From: an uncultured Candidatus Saccharibacteria bacterium
Lineage (GTDB): Bacteria > Patescibacteriota > Saccharimonadia > Saccharimonadales > Saccharimonadaceae
Assembly: GCA_948514425.1 (NCBI GenBank)
Contig: CAOQYN010000009.1
Span: 1 to 29,651 of the forward strand
Reading direction: 5' to 3'
Length of the DNA: 29,651 nt
A program made the translations under genes and the position numbers. Positions 8,028-16,360 of this stretch are shown piece after piece (position 1 is the first letter of the stretch; every line of letters starts with the position of its first letter). The notes beneath the pieces were generated by a model. That model was given only the letters and a program-made list of their open reading frames with translations, was not told the DNA's origin and ran no database searches.

Positions 8028-10539
8028 CTTTCCTCTCTAAATCTTCAATTTTTCTTTCGGTTTCAAATTTTAGTCTAGACATAATATGAGATCTATCTGG
8101 GAATTTTAGCCCATCAGCAGCCTTACGTTTAGATAGATAAATGCCAAAAAACAAATCACTCGCATTAACATCCATGCCCAAATGTTCTATGCTCGCGTTA
8201 ATTACCAATCTAGCCAATGGGCTTTTATGTGTGCTAATGGGATTATCAAACCCAATTTCTCCTGGCGCTCTCGAAGCCGGTATGACGTTTTTATCAAATC
8301 CTTTTTTCTTTATCATTTCTTTAAGCTGAAATTGCCATTGGCATGAAAGGGAGTCATTCCTTTTAAGCACAAACTGAGAATTTCTATATTCTTCTACTGC
8401 GATAAAATATTCGAGTATACTGCGTTCGGGAATCGCACCGTTGTCCAAATAAACGCCCCATGCCTTTTCACAAGATTCCCATAATTTTGGATTGTCATAG
8501 AGCTCGGAATAAATCTTGATGAAACCGCTCAATTCAAATAAATCTTCAAGCGTTTCGGTCGACATTATTATTTTAGTTTGTTCGATCCAGCCCTCCATTT
8601 CTCCAACAATGTCGTCTCTGACTTTAAAGGAACCAATCATAACCCTGCCGAATAACTTAGAGAGCCTGTTGTCATCATTGTTTGCAGCTGCTCGATATGT
8701 AGCCTCAAGACCATATGAATATGCTTGCCCCAGAAAATCAGGCAAATCCTGTAATTGCTCTTTGGGCATTTTAATCAACAAATCTATCATTTCCGTCATT
8801 AAATCGATAGAATGCTCAAAATCTTTTGCTACTTTTTCTATTGAGTTTTTGTCCATTTCCAGCCACTGTAAGCCATCCACTTTATTGTATTGTTGACTTT
8901 TATCAATTATTTCTGAAACACTATTTGCAATATGGAGCTTTTTGTTAAATAATTCAGTAATTCTTGACGCCAATACTGTGGCTGCTAGTGGATCATTTTT
9001 CTTTAGAACTGCAAGTATCCGTTCTATTCCGGCGTTTATGCTAGTGAGATTGTCATAATATCTAACGAGACTATTACAGTAATGGCGCATAGATAATGTT
9101 TGTATATACCAGTCAGGAGAGATTATTTTGCCTTCAATTTGATATTCATTTGATAGTAACGTGCGAATATTTTGCAGCTCATTAGACATGGCTTCAGGAT
9201 AAGCCGCGGATAACACGCTCTTTTCGTCTTGCGTTATATTTAAAAATGTTTTCGCTACACTATCTAAGCCATATTTCCCTATAAACTGGCGCAACCCTAG
9301 CGACGCGGAGATGTATAGTCGACCCACGCTATCAATAAAAGTAAGGTATTCCTTATTGCTGTCGGTGTGGTTCTCATTAACTGTATTAGCAAGCAATAAC
9401 TCAGTTTTTTCTATAATATAAGATACATTGTCAATATCCAGCTCAGCGCCAAGAGATTCTACCAAGTCAGTTAAGATCTCCAAACATTGGTAGGCATATA
9501 TCCAATTAGATTGTTTAGCAAAATTTTGTGTTAAACCTAAAATTATATCCACTAATGACTCCTCGAGCCAATTGGGGTTGGCTTTTGTATCTGGCTGAAT
9601 ACTTGTTCCAGTATCGATAGCCATTTGGACAGTTGATTCGTCGGTAAAAAGCCACTTTTTATGTTTATATTTTTGTTCAAACCATAGACTATTCATTGGA
9701 ATCGATTTTTTAAGCGAAATATTTTTCTCCAAAACTGCTCCGGCGTACATGGCAATCTGCAACAATTGTGCAGGGGATATTTTTAACTCCACGATAGAGA
9801 AATCGATCAAGTCTCGTAAAATGCCAATTTGGTTTTTAGCAATTTTTCTATTATGGTCTTGCAGATAATCTTTATCGTATCCGAAATTTTTGTATGCTAC
9901 TTTTTGCATAGCCTTTGTCGTATCGGCATAAACTTTATGCGCCAATCTAATTGGATGGATAAAATAGAATGATAGTGGCCCAATCGAGAGAATGCGCATG
10001 ACCGAGTAGACAGCGAATATCATTATAACAAGTAGATCGATAATTGATATTGGCATATTGAGTAGCACCGGAGCACATAGGTAAAATAGCCCCATTGCGG
10101 TAGTAATGGTGATAATTTTTATATATTGACCTCCTTCTTTCTCTGATAAAAATACATCTTGCAAGCTTTTGGGAGCCTTCATAAATAATCCGCCTGCCGC
10201 TGATGTTAAACCGGCATAATAAAGTCCTATCACTATGCCCGCGACAGTTACGATCGTTGATATGATAGTCGATACTCCTTCGCCTGCTATTGGTATATGA
10301 TTAAAAAATAGTTTCGGCAAATTTACTAATAATAAGATCAATGCAGCTAAAACTAAAGTTGAAAGCACGGATTGTATTGAGCGTATAAAAATAGATGACG
10401 ACTCCTTAAAATTATCTTTTTTATATCCAACTTTCCATAAAAAAGAATTGACCGGAAAGTCGATATGACGCAGTAAAATGCCTCTGGCCTTCCAGAACCA
10501 CTCGTATCTTTGTAGATTATTAGTGAGTCGTAGTTTCAT
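8017..10539 (-). CDS. 840-aa membrane-anchored protein of unknown function
   Basis: Intact ORF with four predicted membrane helices in the first quarter (about residues 55-75, 85-110, 140-160 and 165-190), followed by about 640 residues of soluble, mainly alpha-helical sequence with no motif I can name. A family name cannot be given. Codon use and composition are more AT-rich than the neighbouring core genes, consistent with transfer. It has its own promoter in the 50-bp gap upstream (TGTTATAAT on the minus strand) and a GGAG ribosome site before the ATG. Its stop overlaps the next gene's start (translational coupling). The membrane-sensor-like layout and its place as cargo between methyltransferase and recombinase remnants would fit a defence module, but this is inference. 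Confidence 0.75.
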   Translation of the reverse strand: MKLRLTNNLQRYEWFWKARGILLRHIDFPVNSFLWKVGYKKDNFKESSSIFIRSIQSVLSTLVLAALILLLVNLPKLFFNHIPIAGEGVSTIISTIVTVAGIVIGLYYAGLTSAAGGLFMKAPKSLQDVFLSEKEGGQYIKIITITTAMGLFYLCAPVLLNMPISIIDLLVIMIFAVYSVMRILSIGPLSFYFIHPIRLAHKVYADTTKAMQKVAYKNFGYDKDYLQDHNRKIAKNQIGILRDLIDFSIVELKISPAQLLQIAMYAGAVLEKNISLKKSIPMNSLWFEQKYKHKKWLFTDESTVQMAIDTGTSIQPDTKANPNWLEESLVDIILGLTQNFAKQSNWIYAYQCLEILTDLVESLGAELDIDNVSYIIEKTELLLANTVNENHTDSNKEYLTFIDSVGRLYISASLGLRQFIGKYGLDSVAKTFLNITQDEKSVLSAAYPEAMSNELQNIRTLLSNEYQIEGKIISPDWYIQTLSMRHYCNSLVRYYDNLTSINAGIERILAVLKKNDPLAATVLASRITELFNKKLHIANSVSEIIDKSQQYNKVDGLQWLEMDKNSIEKVAKDFEHSIDLMTEMIDLLIKMPKEQLQDLPDFLGQAYSYGLEATYRAAANNDDNRLSKLFGRVMIGSFKVRDDIVGEMEGWIEQTKIIMSTETLEDLFELSGFIKIYSELYDNPKLWESCEKAWGVYLDNGAIPERSILEYFIAVEEYRNSQFVLKRNDSLSCQWQFQLKEMIKKKGFDKNVIPASRAPGEIGFDNPISTHKSPLARLVINASIEHLGMDVNASDLFFGIYLSKRKAADGLKFPDRSHIMSRLKFETERKIEDLERKDDE

Positions 10540-10568
10540 AAAAATTCTCCGCCCACTCTTTGTGTAAT

Positions 10569-10577
10569 ATTATAACA
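10569..10577 (-). promoter_or_regulatory. extended -10 promoter of the two-gene cargo
   Basis: On the minus strand the sequence reads TGTTATAAT, hexamer at 10574-10569, about 30 nt before the ATG at 10539, with GGAG in between. It makes the cargo pair independent of the broken methyltransferase genes upstream. Confidence 0.55.
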
Positions 10578-10589
10578 TATCTGTTAGTA

Positions 10590-10918
10590 TTATTTTTTAA
10601 ACACAAACAAATACTCGTGCATGATTAGTAAAAAGTTATTTTCCTTAGATTTATTCACCCAAAACCCAGTAGCCTTGCAATTAAACTGTCGCTTGATAAT
10701 GTCTTCCTTGAGCTGAAATCCGTTTTCAAGAAACGCATTCATTACTTTGAACGCTAGAGGCTGATACATTTTTTGCCTACGCGTATCGCCAATCAGAATT
10801 GAGCAATATTTTCCAGGCTTCAGCACACGATGTAATTCTTTCGCGACCTTGCTTATCTCGCCCACAAACTTGTCTATATCATGAATATTGGACAAATCCT
10901 CGTCAATTTTGCCATCGC
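10590..10918 (-). pseudogene. third DNA methylase, N-terminally truncated
   Basis: The frame matches the C-terminal half of the small DNA methylase often found third in ParB-methylase gene sets of integrative elements: 'DEDLSNIHDIDKF', 'VAKELHRVLKPGKYCSILIGDTRR' region, and the end 'MHEYLFVFKK'. The N-terminal half with the DPPY/CPPY motif is missing. Upstream of about 10918 the frame only shadows the end of the second methyltransferase, so a deletion seems to have joined the two genes. Catalytically dead by inspection. Confidence 0.7.
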
Positions 10919-11634
10919 TGGATGGTGACCTTAATGTATTCAGCGTCCAATTCGACACCACAGCATCTTCGTCCGGTATGCTCGCAGGCAATTAAAGTTG
11001 AGCCAGAACCGAGAAAATTGTCTAGCACAACGTCGTTAGTTTCGGTATTGTTAAGAATTAGGTTTCTTAGCAGTGATATCGGCTTCATTGTCGGATGCAG
11101 CTTATTATTTTTCGGTTTCGGGAAAAACAACACACTTTTATCTTTACTATGTCTGAACTTATGCGTGCCATACCAGCCATAGGCAATTAACTCGTGTTGC
11201 GACAAATAATCCATTCACCCAATCACTGGCTGAGATTTTACCCAAATCAGTAGTTGAGCAAATTTGATGTCACATCCCAACATTGCTTCGTGCAGGGCGA
11301 AAATCATCTTGTCAGAGTTGAAAAAATAGATTGAATTTTTCTTCTCCAAATACGGCAAAACGGGCGTAATCCATGATTTGACAAAGGCTTTATGCTCCGA
11401 TTCGCTTTGAGTTTGATCGTTTTCAATCTTACGATGTTTAGAATTACCTAGTAAACTTTTCTTACTTTCTACTGCTGCCACACCGTATGGCTCATCGGTC
11501 AGCCAACAATTAACGCAAACTCCGTTAAGTAACTTTGCTATTATCTGCGGATTAGTGTAGTCGCCACAGATTATGCGATGATTCCCCAGTCTAATTATCC
11601 GTCCCATTTCGATTCGCTCCAAGTTAACTTTCAT
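10903..11634 (-). pseudogene. second DNA methyltransferase, broken by TGA
   Basis: Site-specific DNA methyltransferase (N6/N4 class). The start is MKVNLERIEMGRI with the usual 'LGNHRIICGDYT' motif, and the SAM-binding motif comes late ('DNFLGSGSTLIACE'), the beta-type order. A TGA at about 11217-11215 replaces an expected Arg between 'SQPVIG' and 'MDYLSQHELIAYGWYG'; the frame is otherwise continuous, so CGA to TGA is likely. The catalytic DPPY reads DEPY. The start overlaps the end of the first methyltransferase. The 3' end runs into the remnant of the third. Confidence 0.8.
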
Positions 11635-12918
11635 AATTTACCTCCTTGCCACTTCTAATTAAAATCGCTTTTTGACCAGTAAATTCTTGCCAGCGCGAAA
11701 CTATGACATCACAAAATATGGGCTCAATTTCGACGCCAATAAAATTGCGTTTCATTTGTTCACAAGCGATCAACAGCGAACCACTTCCAGCACACCAATC
11801 CAGAATGTAGTCGTTAATTTTCGAGCAACGTTTCAGCGCTTTTTCGTGGAGTTACACTGGCTTTTGTGTCGGGTGTTGATAACTGTTCATGGCTTCGCGT
11901 TTAGCAATCCAAATATCGAACAGGTCGATAATGTCATCAACTGTGGAATTGCCCGAGCCGATTTCCTTATTCAGGATTTCATTCAAGTTTGACTGGTTAT
12001 ACAAAGGCGGTGTGCCAATCGTGCCATATACACAAGGTTCATACCCCTTGTTAAATGCAATTTTTGGCGTAGGATTGAAACCGTTTTTTATCCACAAGCA
12101 AACGCGTTTCGATTCAATACCAAGCTCGCGATATACTTCTTGTATCAACCCAGTTTTCAGTTGGTCGCAATAGCAAAAGACGTGCGCGTCTTTCTTGCAA
12201 AACTGTAATGAATTACTAATGCAGCTCGTCAGAAATGACCGATAATTTTCAACACCTTTATTGTCGTTCGTATTCCCGCCATAATTTGATTTGCCACCGA
12301 TTCCTTTGTTGTAGTCCAATCCAATTTCATAAACTGGGTCAAAATACAACATATCAATCAAGTGATTATTTGCGGCAGCAGAAATAGTTTCTTTCAGCTG
12401 CGAATCACCGCAAACCAGTCGATGATTGTCCATTTGCCAAATGTCACCTGGCTGGGCGATTGGAACCTTGACCTCGTTGATTTTGGCATCGACATCGAAA
12501 TTGTCGTCTTCAATACCAAGCACGTCGTTCCAAATATCACTCAGATCTTTATTGTCGAACCCTATGTTGAGTAGGAAGGTGCTGTCGAATTCTTTGAGCA
12601 GTTCGAAATCCCACTCACCAGTATTACGGTTGAGTCGTAGATTCAATTATTTTTCGCGCTCAATATCTGGAATATTTAGATAAACAACAGGCACTTCTTT
12701 ATAGCCAAGTTTCTTGGCAATCTTATATCTTTGGTGCCACCAATAATAATGTTCTGCCGGTTTTCAGCGGAATTGCAAATAATTGGGTCAACCAGCCCAA
12801 AACGTTTAACACTTTCTGCAATCTGCCTTTCGTCAATTGCGGACAGCTATCTCGGATTATATTCCGAGGGCGATAGTTGTGCGATTGGCACTTGAACTAT
12901 CTTTAATTTGTTGTTCAT
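11624..12918 (-). pseudogene. ParB-domain DNA methyltransferase, multiply broken
   Basis: From ATG at 12918 (ribosome site AGGAAGGG upstream) the protein has a ParB-like N-terminus ('PIAQLSPSEYNPR'), then 'LNLRLNRNTGEWDFELL', a methyltransferase start 'NHRLVCGDS', motif IV as 'FDPVY' (normally DPPY), 'HPTQKPV' and a late SAM motif 'DWCAGSGSLLIACE'. Damage: TAG at 12847-12849, a one-base deletion near 12737 (seen because the frame returns with 'RYKIAKKLGYKEVPVVYLN'), TAA at 12647-12649 and TAA at 11852-11854. Both TAA codons sit where Glu is expected (GAA to TAA). Four lesions mean a dead gene. Such proteins modify DNA of phages and integrative elements, often with a linked ParB domain. Confidence 0.88.
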
Positions 12919-12972
12919 AAATGAACCCTTCCTTTCTTGGGAAAGCCATTTATTTACAAAAACAAATGAAAA

Positions 12973-13049
12973 TCCCAAATTAAGTAATATTTTGATGGTT
13001 TTGCTGATATACGTAGCGTATACCAGCAGCCTCCTTACTTAACTTGGGA
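12973..13049 (-). promoter_or_regulatory. two-part hairpin in leader of the methyltransferase operon
   Basis: Outer stem TCCCAAATTAAGTAA (12973-12987) pairs with TTACTTAACTTGGGA (13035-13049), one mismatch in 15. An inner stem GCTGATATACG (13003-13013) pairs with CGTATACCAGC (13017-13027) around a 3-nt loop. In the minus direction the outer stem is followed by a T-rich run, so it may attenuate transcription into the methyltransferases. It could instead mark the element end. Confidence 0.45.
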
Positions 13050-13220
13050 CCTTCATCCCCAATGACGTAGGTAAAACCAATAAAAGTTTATCACAAACAT
13101 TTTACAGAAGCAACATATTATTGTATAATACTAATGCTTATTTTAGACAGAATCTCCTATAATGTCTAATTTGTCTAAACTATATCTGTTACATAACCAC
13201 ACGACAAGCTTTCAATTTAT

Positions 13221-13264
13221 GCTATAATGTAGTCATGCTATTATTTAATTTAGGAAAGTTGTAG
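13221..13264 (+). promoter_or_regulatory. promoter plus leaderless 9-aa upstream ORF of uppP
   Basis: TATGCTATAAT (hexamer 13223-13228) is followed 6 nt later by an ATG (13235) that opens a 9-codon ORF, MLLFNLGKL, ending TAG at 13264, 12 nt before the uppP ATG. The ORF ends over a GGAAAG run. The spacing equals that of the leaderless genes in this window, so this mini-ORF would be translated first and may couple to uppP. Confidence 0.45.
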
Positions 13265-13276
13265 ACCGAGATACTT

Positions 13277-14086
13277 ATGGATATTTTTCAAGCATTATTT
13301 CTCGGACTAGTACAAGGTCTAACCGAATTCATCCCTGTCTCTTCATCCGGACACCTAGAACTCATTCGGCACATCTTTAATTTTCCTGCCGAGAATTTTC
13401 ATCTTTTCCTAGAGTGCGTCAACTTTGGCACTCTACTCGCACTACTATTCTACTTCCGCGAGCGCATTTGGAAAATCACTAAAGACGTCTTTGAAGAGCG
13501 CAATTACAAACTCGCTATCAACATCGTCATCACTACTATTCCAGCTGGTCTCGCCGGCCTAATCTTCGCTGGACTTATTGAAAACAGTGATTTCTTCTCT
13601 TCACTCTTTACTGTAGGTACCGCAATGGGTATAGTTGGTATCATCATGGTCGTAATTGATAAATTACCCCACATGTCATCTCTCAAAAATGAAAATCATC
13701 TCACACCTGGTCGCGCTTTACTTATCGGCATACTACAGGTCTTTGCTCTTGTACCTGGCACCTCAAGGTCGGGAACTACGATCGTGGCTGGACGAATCGC
13801 TGGCATGGATTCCGAATCCTCCGCAGAATATTCTTTTCTCGCAAGCATTCCAATCATGTGTGCAGTCTGTCTCAAATTATTCCTTTCCGAGTCCAGTCGC
13901 ACCTATTTCATCGAAAACCTCAACGCCTTGTTTTTCTCCAACCTAGTTGCCTTCGTCGTAGGTCTCTGGGCGCTGCATTATCTCTTGCGCTATCTCAAAA
14001 AACCAAAGTCTCTCCAAACTTTCGGTTGGTATCGCGTCACTCTATCTTGTCTCATTATCGGAAGTTTATTAATCCTATCGGCTTAA
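13277..14086 (+). CDS. uppP: undecaprenyl-diphosphate phosphatase
   Basis: 269 aa integral membrane protein with about eight helices, the expected length for UppP/BacA. It removes a phosphate from undecaprenyl diphosphate at the membrane and so recycles the lipid carrier for peptidoglycan and other surface polymers. Both family signatures are intact: the Glu-rich 'QGLTEFIPVSSSGH' near residues 13-26 and 'PGTSRSGTT' near residue 160. Loss or overexpression of this family affects bacitracin sensitivity. The start at 13277 gives a canonical N-terminus (MDIFQALFLGLVQGLTEF) but only a weak ribosome site, and a leaderless mini-ORF precedes it. The next gene begins 6 nt after its stop. Confidence 0.95.
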   Translation: MDIFQALFLGLVQGLTEFIPVSSSGHLELIRHIFNFPAENFHLFLECVNFGTLLALLFYFRERIWKITKDVFEERNYKLAINIVITTIPAGLAGLIFAGLIENSDFFSSLFTVGTAMGIVGIIMVVIDKLPHMSSLKNENHLTPGRALLIGILQVFALVPGTSRSGTTIVAGRIAGMDSESSAEYSFLASIPIMCAVCLKLFLSESSRTYFIENLNALFFSNLVAFVVGLWALHYLLRYLKKPKSLQTFGWYRVTLSCLIIGSLLILSA

Positions 14087-14092
14087 ATCAAT

Positions 14093-14479
14093 ATGTACCA
14101 CCTATCATTCATTATCAGTGAGATTTATAACAAATTCTTACCCCTAGCAGAACAAAATGGTATCCAACTCGACCTAGATGTCGTGGACTCAAGCGTCATC
14201 GCAAAAGAGCTATCTGGAATACAAGAAGACGTTGAAAAAGCTCTCTCCGAGACCATCAGCCGCTCAGACAAAGGTAAAATTTCCATCAAAGTCAATCGCC
14301 AAGAAATAATCATCTCCGATACTGGTACTACTTTGTCGCACTCCTTATGCTCGCTACTATCTAGCAAATACGTAGATGTCAAATCACGAGTTGGGTTTGG
14401 CACCACAATACGCATCAACCTAGAGCGTCTCAAAAATCCAGAAAACCGCGACGAAGTTACCACCAATGACACAAATTAA
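14093..14479 (+). CDS. small protein with degenerate histidine-kinase-type ATPase domain
   Basis: 128 aa. The C-terminal two thirds follow the order of a histidine kinase HATPase domain: a helix 'VEKALSETISRSDKGKISIKV' region standing where the N box belongs, an ISDTG G1-like turn, and 'RVGFGTTIRINLE', the G2/last strand. The N-box Asn is not evident, and no dimerisation/His domain, sensor or membrane helix is present. It is therefore either a remnant of a kinase or a free-standing ATPase-like adaptor (compare anti-sigma factors). Co-transcription with uppP is likely from the 6-nt gap. Two palindromic operator-like sites follow its stop. Confidence 0.55.
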   Translation: MYHLSFIISEIYNKFLPLAEQNGIQLDLDVVDSSVIAKELSGIQEDVEKALSETISRSDKGKISIKVNRQEIIISDTGTTLSHSLCSLLSSKYVDVKSRVGFGTTIRINLERLKNPENRDEVTTNDTN

Positions 14480-14498
14480 TGTTGTGAAAATTACAACA
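14480..14498. promoter_or_regulatory. palindromic operator-like site 1
   Basis: TGTTGTGAAAATTACAACA, an imperfect 19-bp palindrome upstream of the sortase promoter, exactly 40 bp (start to start) from site 2. The binding protein is unknown. Confidence 0.5.
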
Positions 14499-14519
14499 TT
14501 ATGTGTATTGTGAGATAAT

Positions 14520-14538
14520 TGTTGTAAAAATTACAACA
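14520..14538. promoter_or_regulatory. palindromic operator-like site 2
   Basis: TGTTGTAAAAATTACAACA. Its reverse complement is identical, base for base, to site 3 at 18078. It ends 38 bp before the sortase -10 hexamer, so a bound protein could touch polymerase. 40 bp spacing to site 1 is close to four helical turns. Confidence 0.55.
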
Positions 14539-14573
14539 AAACTAAGCATTTTCGTCATCTCGCATACCACTTG

Positions 14574-14582
14574 TGCTATAAT
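14574..14582 (+). promoter_or_regulatory. extended -10 promoter of the sortase gene
   Basis: TGCTATAAT, hexamer 14577-14582, 10 nt before the chosen ATG at 14593. The transcript would carry at most a few untranslated bases. Confidence 0.55.
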
Positions 14583-14592
14583 AAGCATAAGT

Positions 14593-15327
14593 ATGGAAGG
14601 TGCATGGAAATTCAATCCGTTTTATTGGATGGCATTAGATCGATTAGATCGTGCAAATCAAAATCAGAAATCGCTTAGTCTCGCACGCAGTAATCACAGT
14701 CTGCGTCATGGTCTTAAGCTAAATCCGCTGCGTTGGTCCAGTCGCACATTGCGCGTCTTTTTCGTATCACTGTTCATGATTCTTGCTCCATTTTATTTCT
14801 TTTCCGGCATCCAGCCCGTATCGTCTATCGAAGCTACTAGCTACCCCGAACTCAGACTACCAGAAATCGATCTCGCCACGCCTGTTGCACCTCTCGAAAT
14901 GACCGAGCGTCAGCTCATCGCTCCCGCAACTATAGCCGGGAGTTATAGCCAAGCGCCCAACAAACAATTTATTATCGGTCATTCATCAACCGTCTTCCGC
15001 AATCTCAATCAAGCAACTCTCTATCAGCATCTCTACTATAACGACATCGAATATACTATTACTGAGGTCGAAGTTCTTGCCAAAGCCGATGTCGATATGA
15101 CCGCAATCCTCGATACTGCTGATGTCGACACGATCATCATTATGACTTGCGCCGGCACACCCTTACCCGAACAAGATGCCACTCATCGTCTTATAGTCAC
15201 CGCAGAACGCACTCAACCAAAAAGCCAAAACTATGTCAACAATACAGTAGAGGCAGCCGAAACGACTACCTCTGTCAATACCCCTACTGCTTCAATTTCC
15301 AACTTTATTGTTACACCAGAAGCCTAG
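14593..15327 (+). CDS. sortase family transpeptidase
   Basis: 244 aa from the ATG at 14593, chosen because the promoter hexamer ends 10 nt before it; an upstream in-frame start at 14503 would lie before that promoter. Cytoplasmic N-terminus, one membrane helix (about residues 53-73), an extracellular linker, then a sortase domain with the triad visible: His130 in 'FIIGHSS', Cys186 in 'IIMTCAG' and Arg199 in 'THRLIVTAE'. The last 35 residues are Thr/Ser-rich. Sortases cleave a C-terminal sorting signal and attach proteins to the wall or to each other. No obvious LPxTG-type substrate was seen in this window. The stop is 1 nt from the stop of the convergent exchanger gene. Confidence 0.85.
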   Translation: MEGAWKFNPFYWMALDRLDRANQNQKSLSLARSNHSLRHGLKLNPLRWSSRTLRVFFVSLFMILAPFYFFSGIQPVSSIEATSYPELRLPEIDLATPVAPLEMTERQLIAPATIAGSYSQAPNKQFIIGHSSTVFRNLNQATLYQHLYYNDIEYTITEVEVLAKADVDMTAILDTADVDTIIIMTCAGTPLPEQDATHRLIVTAERTQPKSQNYVNNTVEAAETTTSVNTPTASISNFIVTPEA

Positions 15328-15328
15328 A

Positions 15329-16288
15329 CTAAACCAACATAATCACGCCATAATATACGGCAAAAGTCACCAGCATGATTGCCCCTTCTGTGCGACTAAT
15401 CCTTTTCTTCGTTGCTGCAAAGACAAAGAGCATCGCTGCTGACACTATCAGCATGATAATGTCAAACATTTGAAAACCAACTGGAGTAATAGTACCAAAA
15501 ATCGCCACCGGAACACCCAAAACCACGCAAACATTGAAAATATTACTACCGATAATGTTTCCCACTACCAAATCTTGCTCGCCCTTTTTCGAAGCAACAA
15601 TAGTTGTTACTAGTTCAGGCAGAGATGTACCGAAAGCAATCACCGTCAATGCAATCAAGCGCTCACTCATGCCAAAAACTTCCGCAATACTTGTAGCACT
15701 ATCAACTACCAACTGGCTACCAATAATAATACCTGCTAGACCCACCAAGACCAACACAGCCGACTTGCCCAAAGTAGACTTTGGCTCTGTTACTTCATTC
15801 TTCGTCTGTTTGCGCTTTGCAATCGAAAATAGGTAGTATAAAAACACCATAAAAAACAACAAAATCACTATCGCATCTGCTCTTGTGACACGATTAACAT
15901 CGCCACCTGCCAGCAAAACGTCTAAAAATAGTACCGCGAGCAGCAGCGAAATCAACAAACAAAGTGGAATTTCTTTGCGTACGGTGTTGTCTTCTATTTT
16001 AATAGGCCGAATTATCGCCGCTATACCTAAAATCAACAAAATATTCAGAATACAACTACCTATCACGTTCCCGAGTACCATGTCGGTGTTTCCAGAAGCT
16101 AATGCCGAAATTGATACCGCAAACTCTGGCGCGCTAGTACCAAACGCTACAATCGTCAAACCAATCAACATTTTCGGTACTTTAAAATTTTCCGCCGTAC
16201 TCGAAGCCCCGTCGACAAAAATGTCTGCCCCCTTTATCAAAAGTACAAAGCCCACAATGAGCAATACTATGCTAAGAATAATATCCAT
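15329..16288 (-). CDS. calcium/sodium antiporter, CaCA family (YrbG type)
   Basis: 319 aa with about ten membrane helices in two inverted halves. Each half carries the ion-binding alpha repeat: 'FGTSAPEF' with 'GNVIGSCILN' in the N-terminal half and 'FGTSLPEL' with 'GNIIGSNIFN' in the C-terminal half; the acidic residues that bind the cation are present in both. A central cytoplasmic Lys/Thr-rich loop separates them. The family exchanges Ca2+ for Na+ (or H+) across the cytoplasmic membrane. Its own promoter (TGCTATAAT on the minus strand, hexamer 16324-16319) gives a leader of about 24 nt with an AAGGAA ribosome site, so this gene is not leaderless. Confidence 0.92.
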   Translation of the reverse strand: MDIILSIVLLIVGFVLLIKGADIFVDGASSTAENFKVPKMLIGLTIVAFGTSAPEFAVSISALASGNTDMVLGNVIGSCILNILLILGIAAIIRPIKIEDNTVRKEIPLCLLISLLLAVLFLDVLLAGGDVNRVTRADAIVILLFFMVFLYYLFSIAKRKQTKNEVTEPKSTLGKSAVLVLVGLAGIIIGSQLVVDSATSIAEVFGMSERLIALTVIAFGTSLPELVTTIVASKKGEQDLVVGNIIGSNIFNVCVVLGVPVAIFGTITPVGFQMFDIIMLIVSAAMLFVFAATKKRISRTEGAIMLVTFAVYYGVIMLV

Positions 16289-16318
16289 TATTTATTTTCC
16301 TTATTTTACTCTTCCTAA

Positions 16319-16354
16319 ATTATAGCATACTTTTCTTGGTGTTCATGCTATAAT
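16319..16354. promoter_or_regulatory. divergent extended -10 promoters (exchanger / beta-lactamase-like)
   Basis: Minus-strand TGCTATAAT (hexamer 16324-16319) drives the exchanger. Plus-strand TGCTATAAT (hexamer 16349-16354) ends 6 nt before the ATG at 16361. The two hexamers are 24 bp apart, so polymerases cannot occupy both at once. Confidence 0.6.
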
Positions 16355-16360
16355 TAAACT

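Larger units (their letters stand above)
12919..13276. other. leader/promoter region between the element and uppP
   Basis: 360 bp without a full gene. It contains the structured leader hairpin of the methyltransferase operon (12973-13049), three forward -10-like hexamers (13124-13129, 13158-13163, 13223-13228), repeated TGTCTAA/TTAGACA heptamers (13143-13178) and two tiny ORFs (13134-13169 and 13235-13264). The right boundary of the element should lie here, but no direct repeat with the left side was recognised. Confidence 0.5.

Noticed and set aside
10799..12683. Several forward ORFs of 70-130 aa in the methyltransferase region
   Set aside because: They are antisense shadows of the broken methyltransferases, which have clear family motifs on the minus strand.
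5652..12918. Recoded stop codons (UGA or UAG as sense)
   Set aside because: All three stop types interrupt element genes at positions expected to be Glu, Arg or other residues, together with a frameshift and a deletion. Core genes show no internal stops. Decay is the simpler reading.
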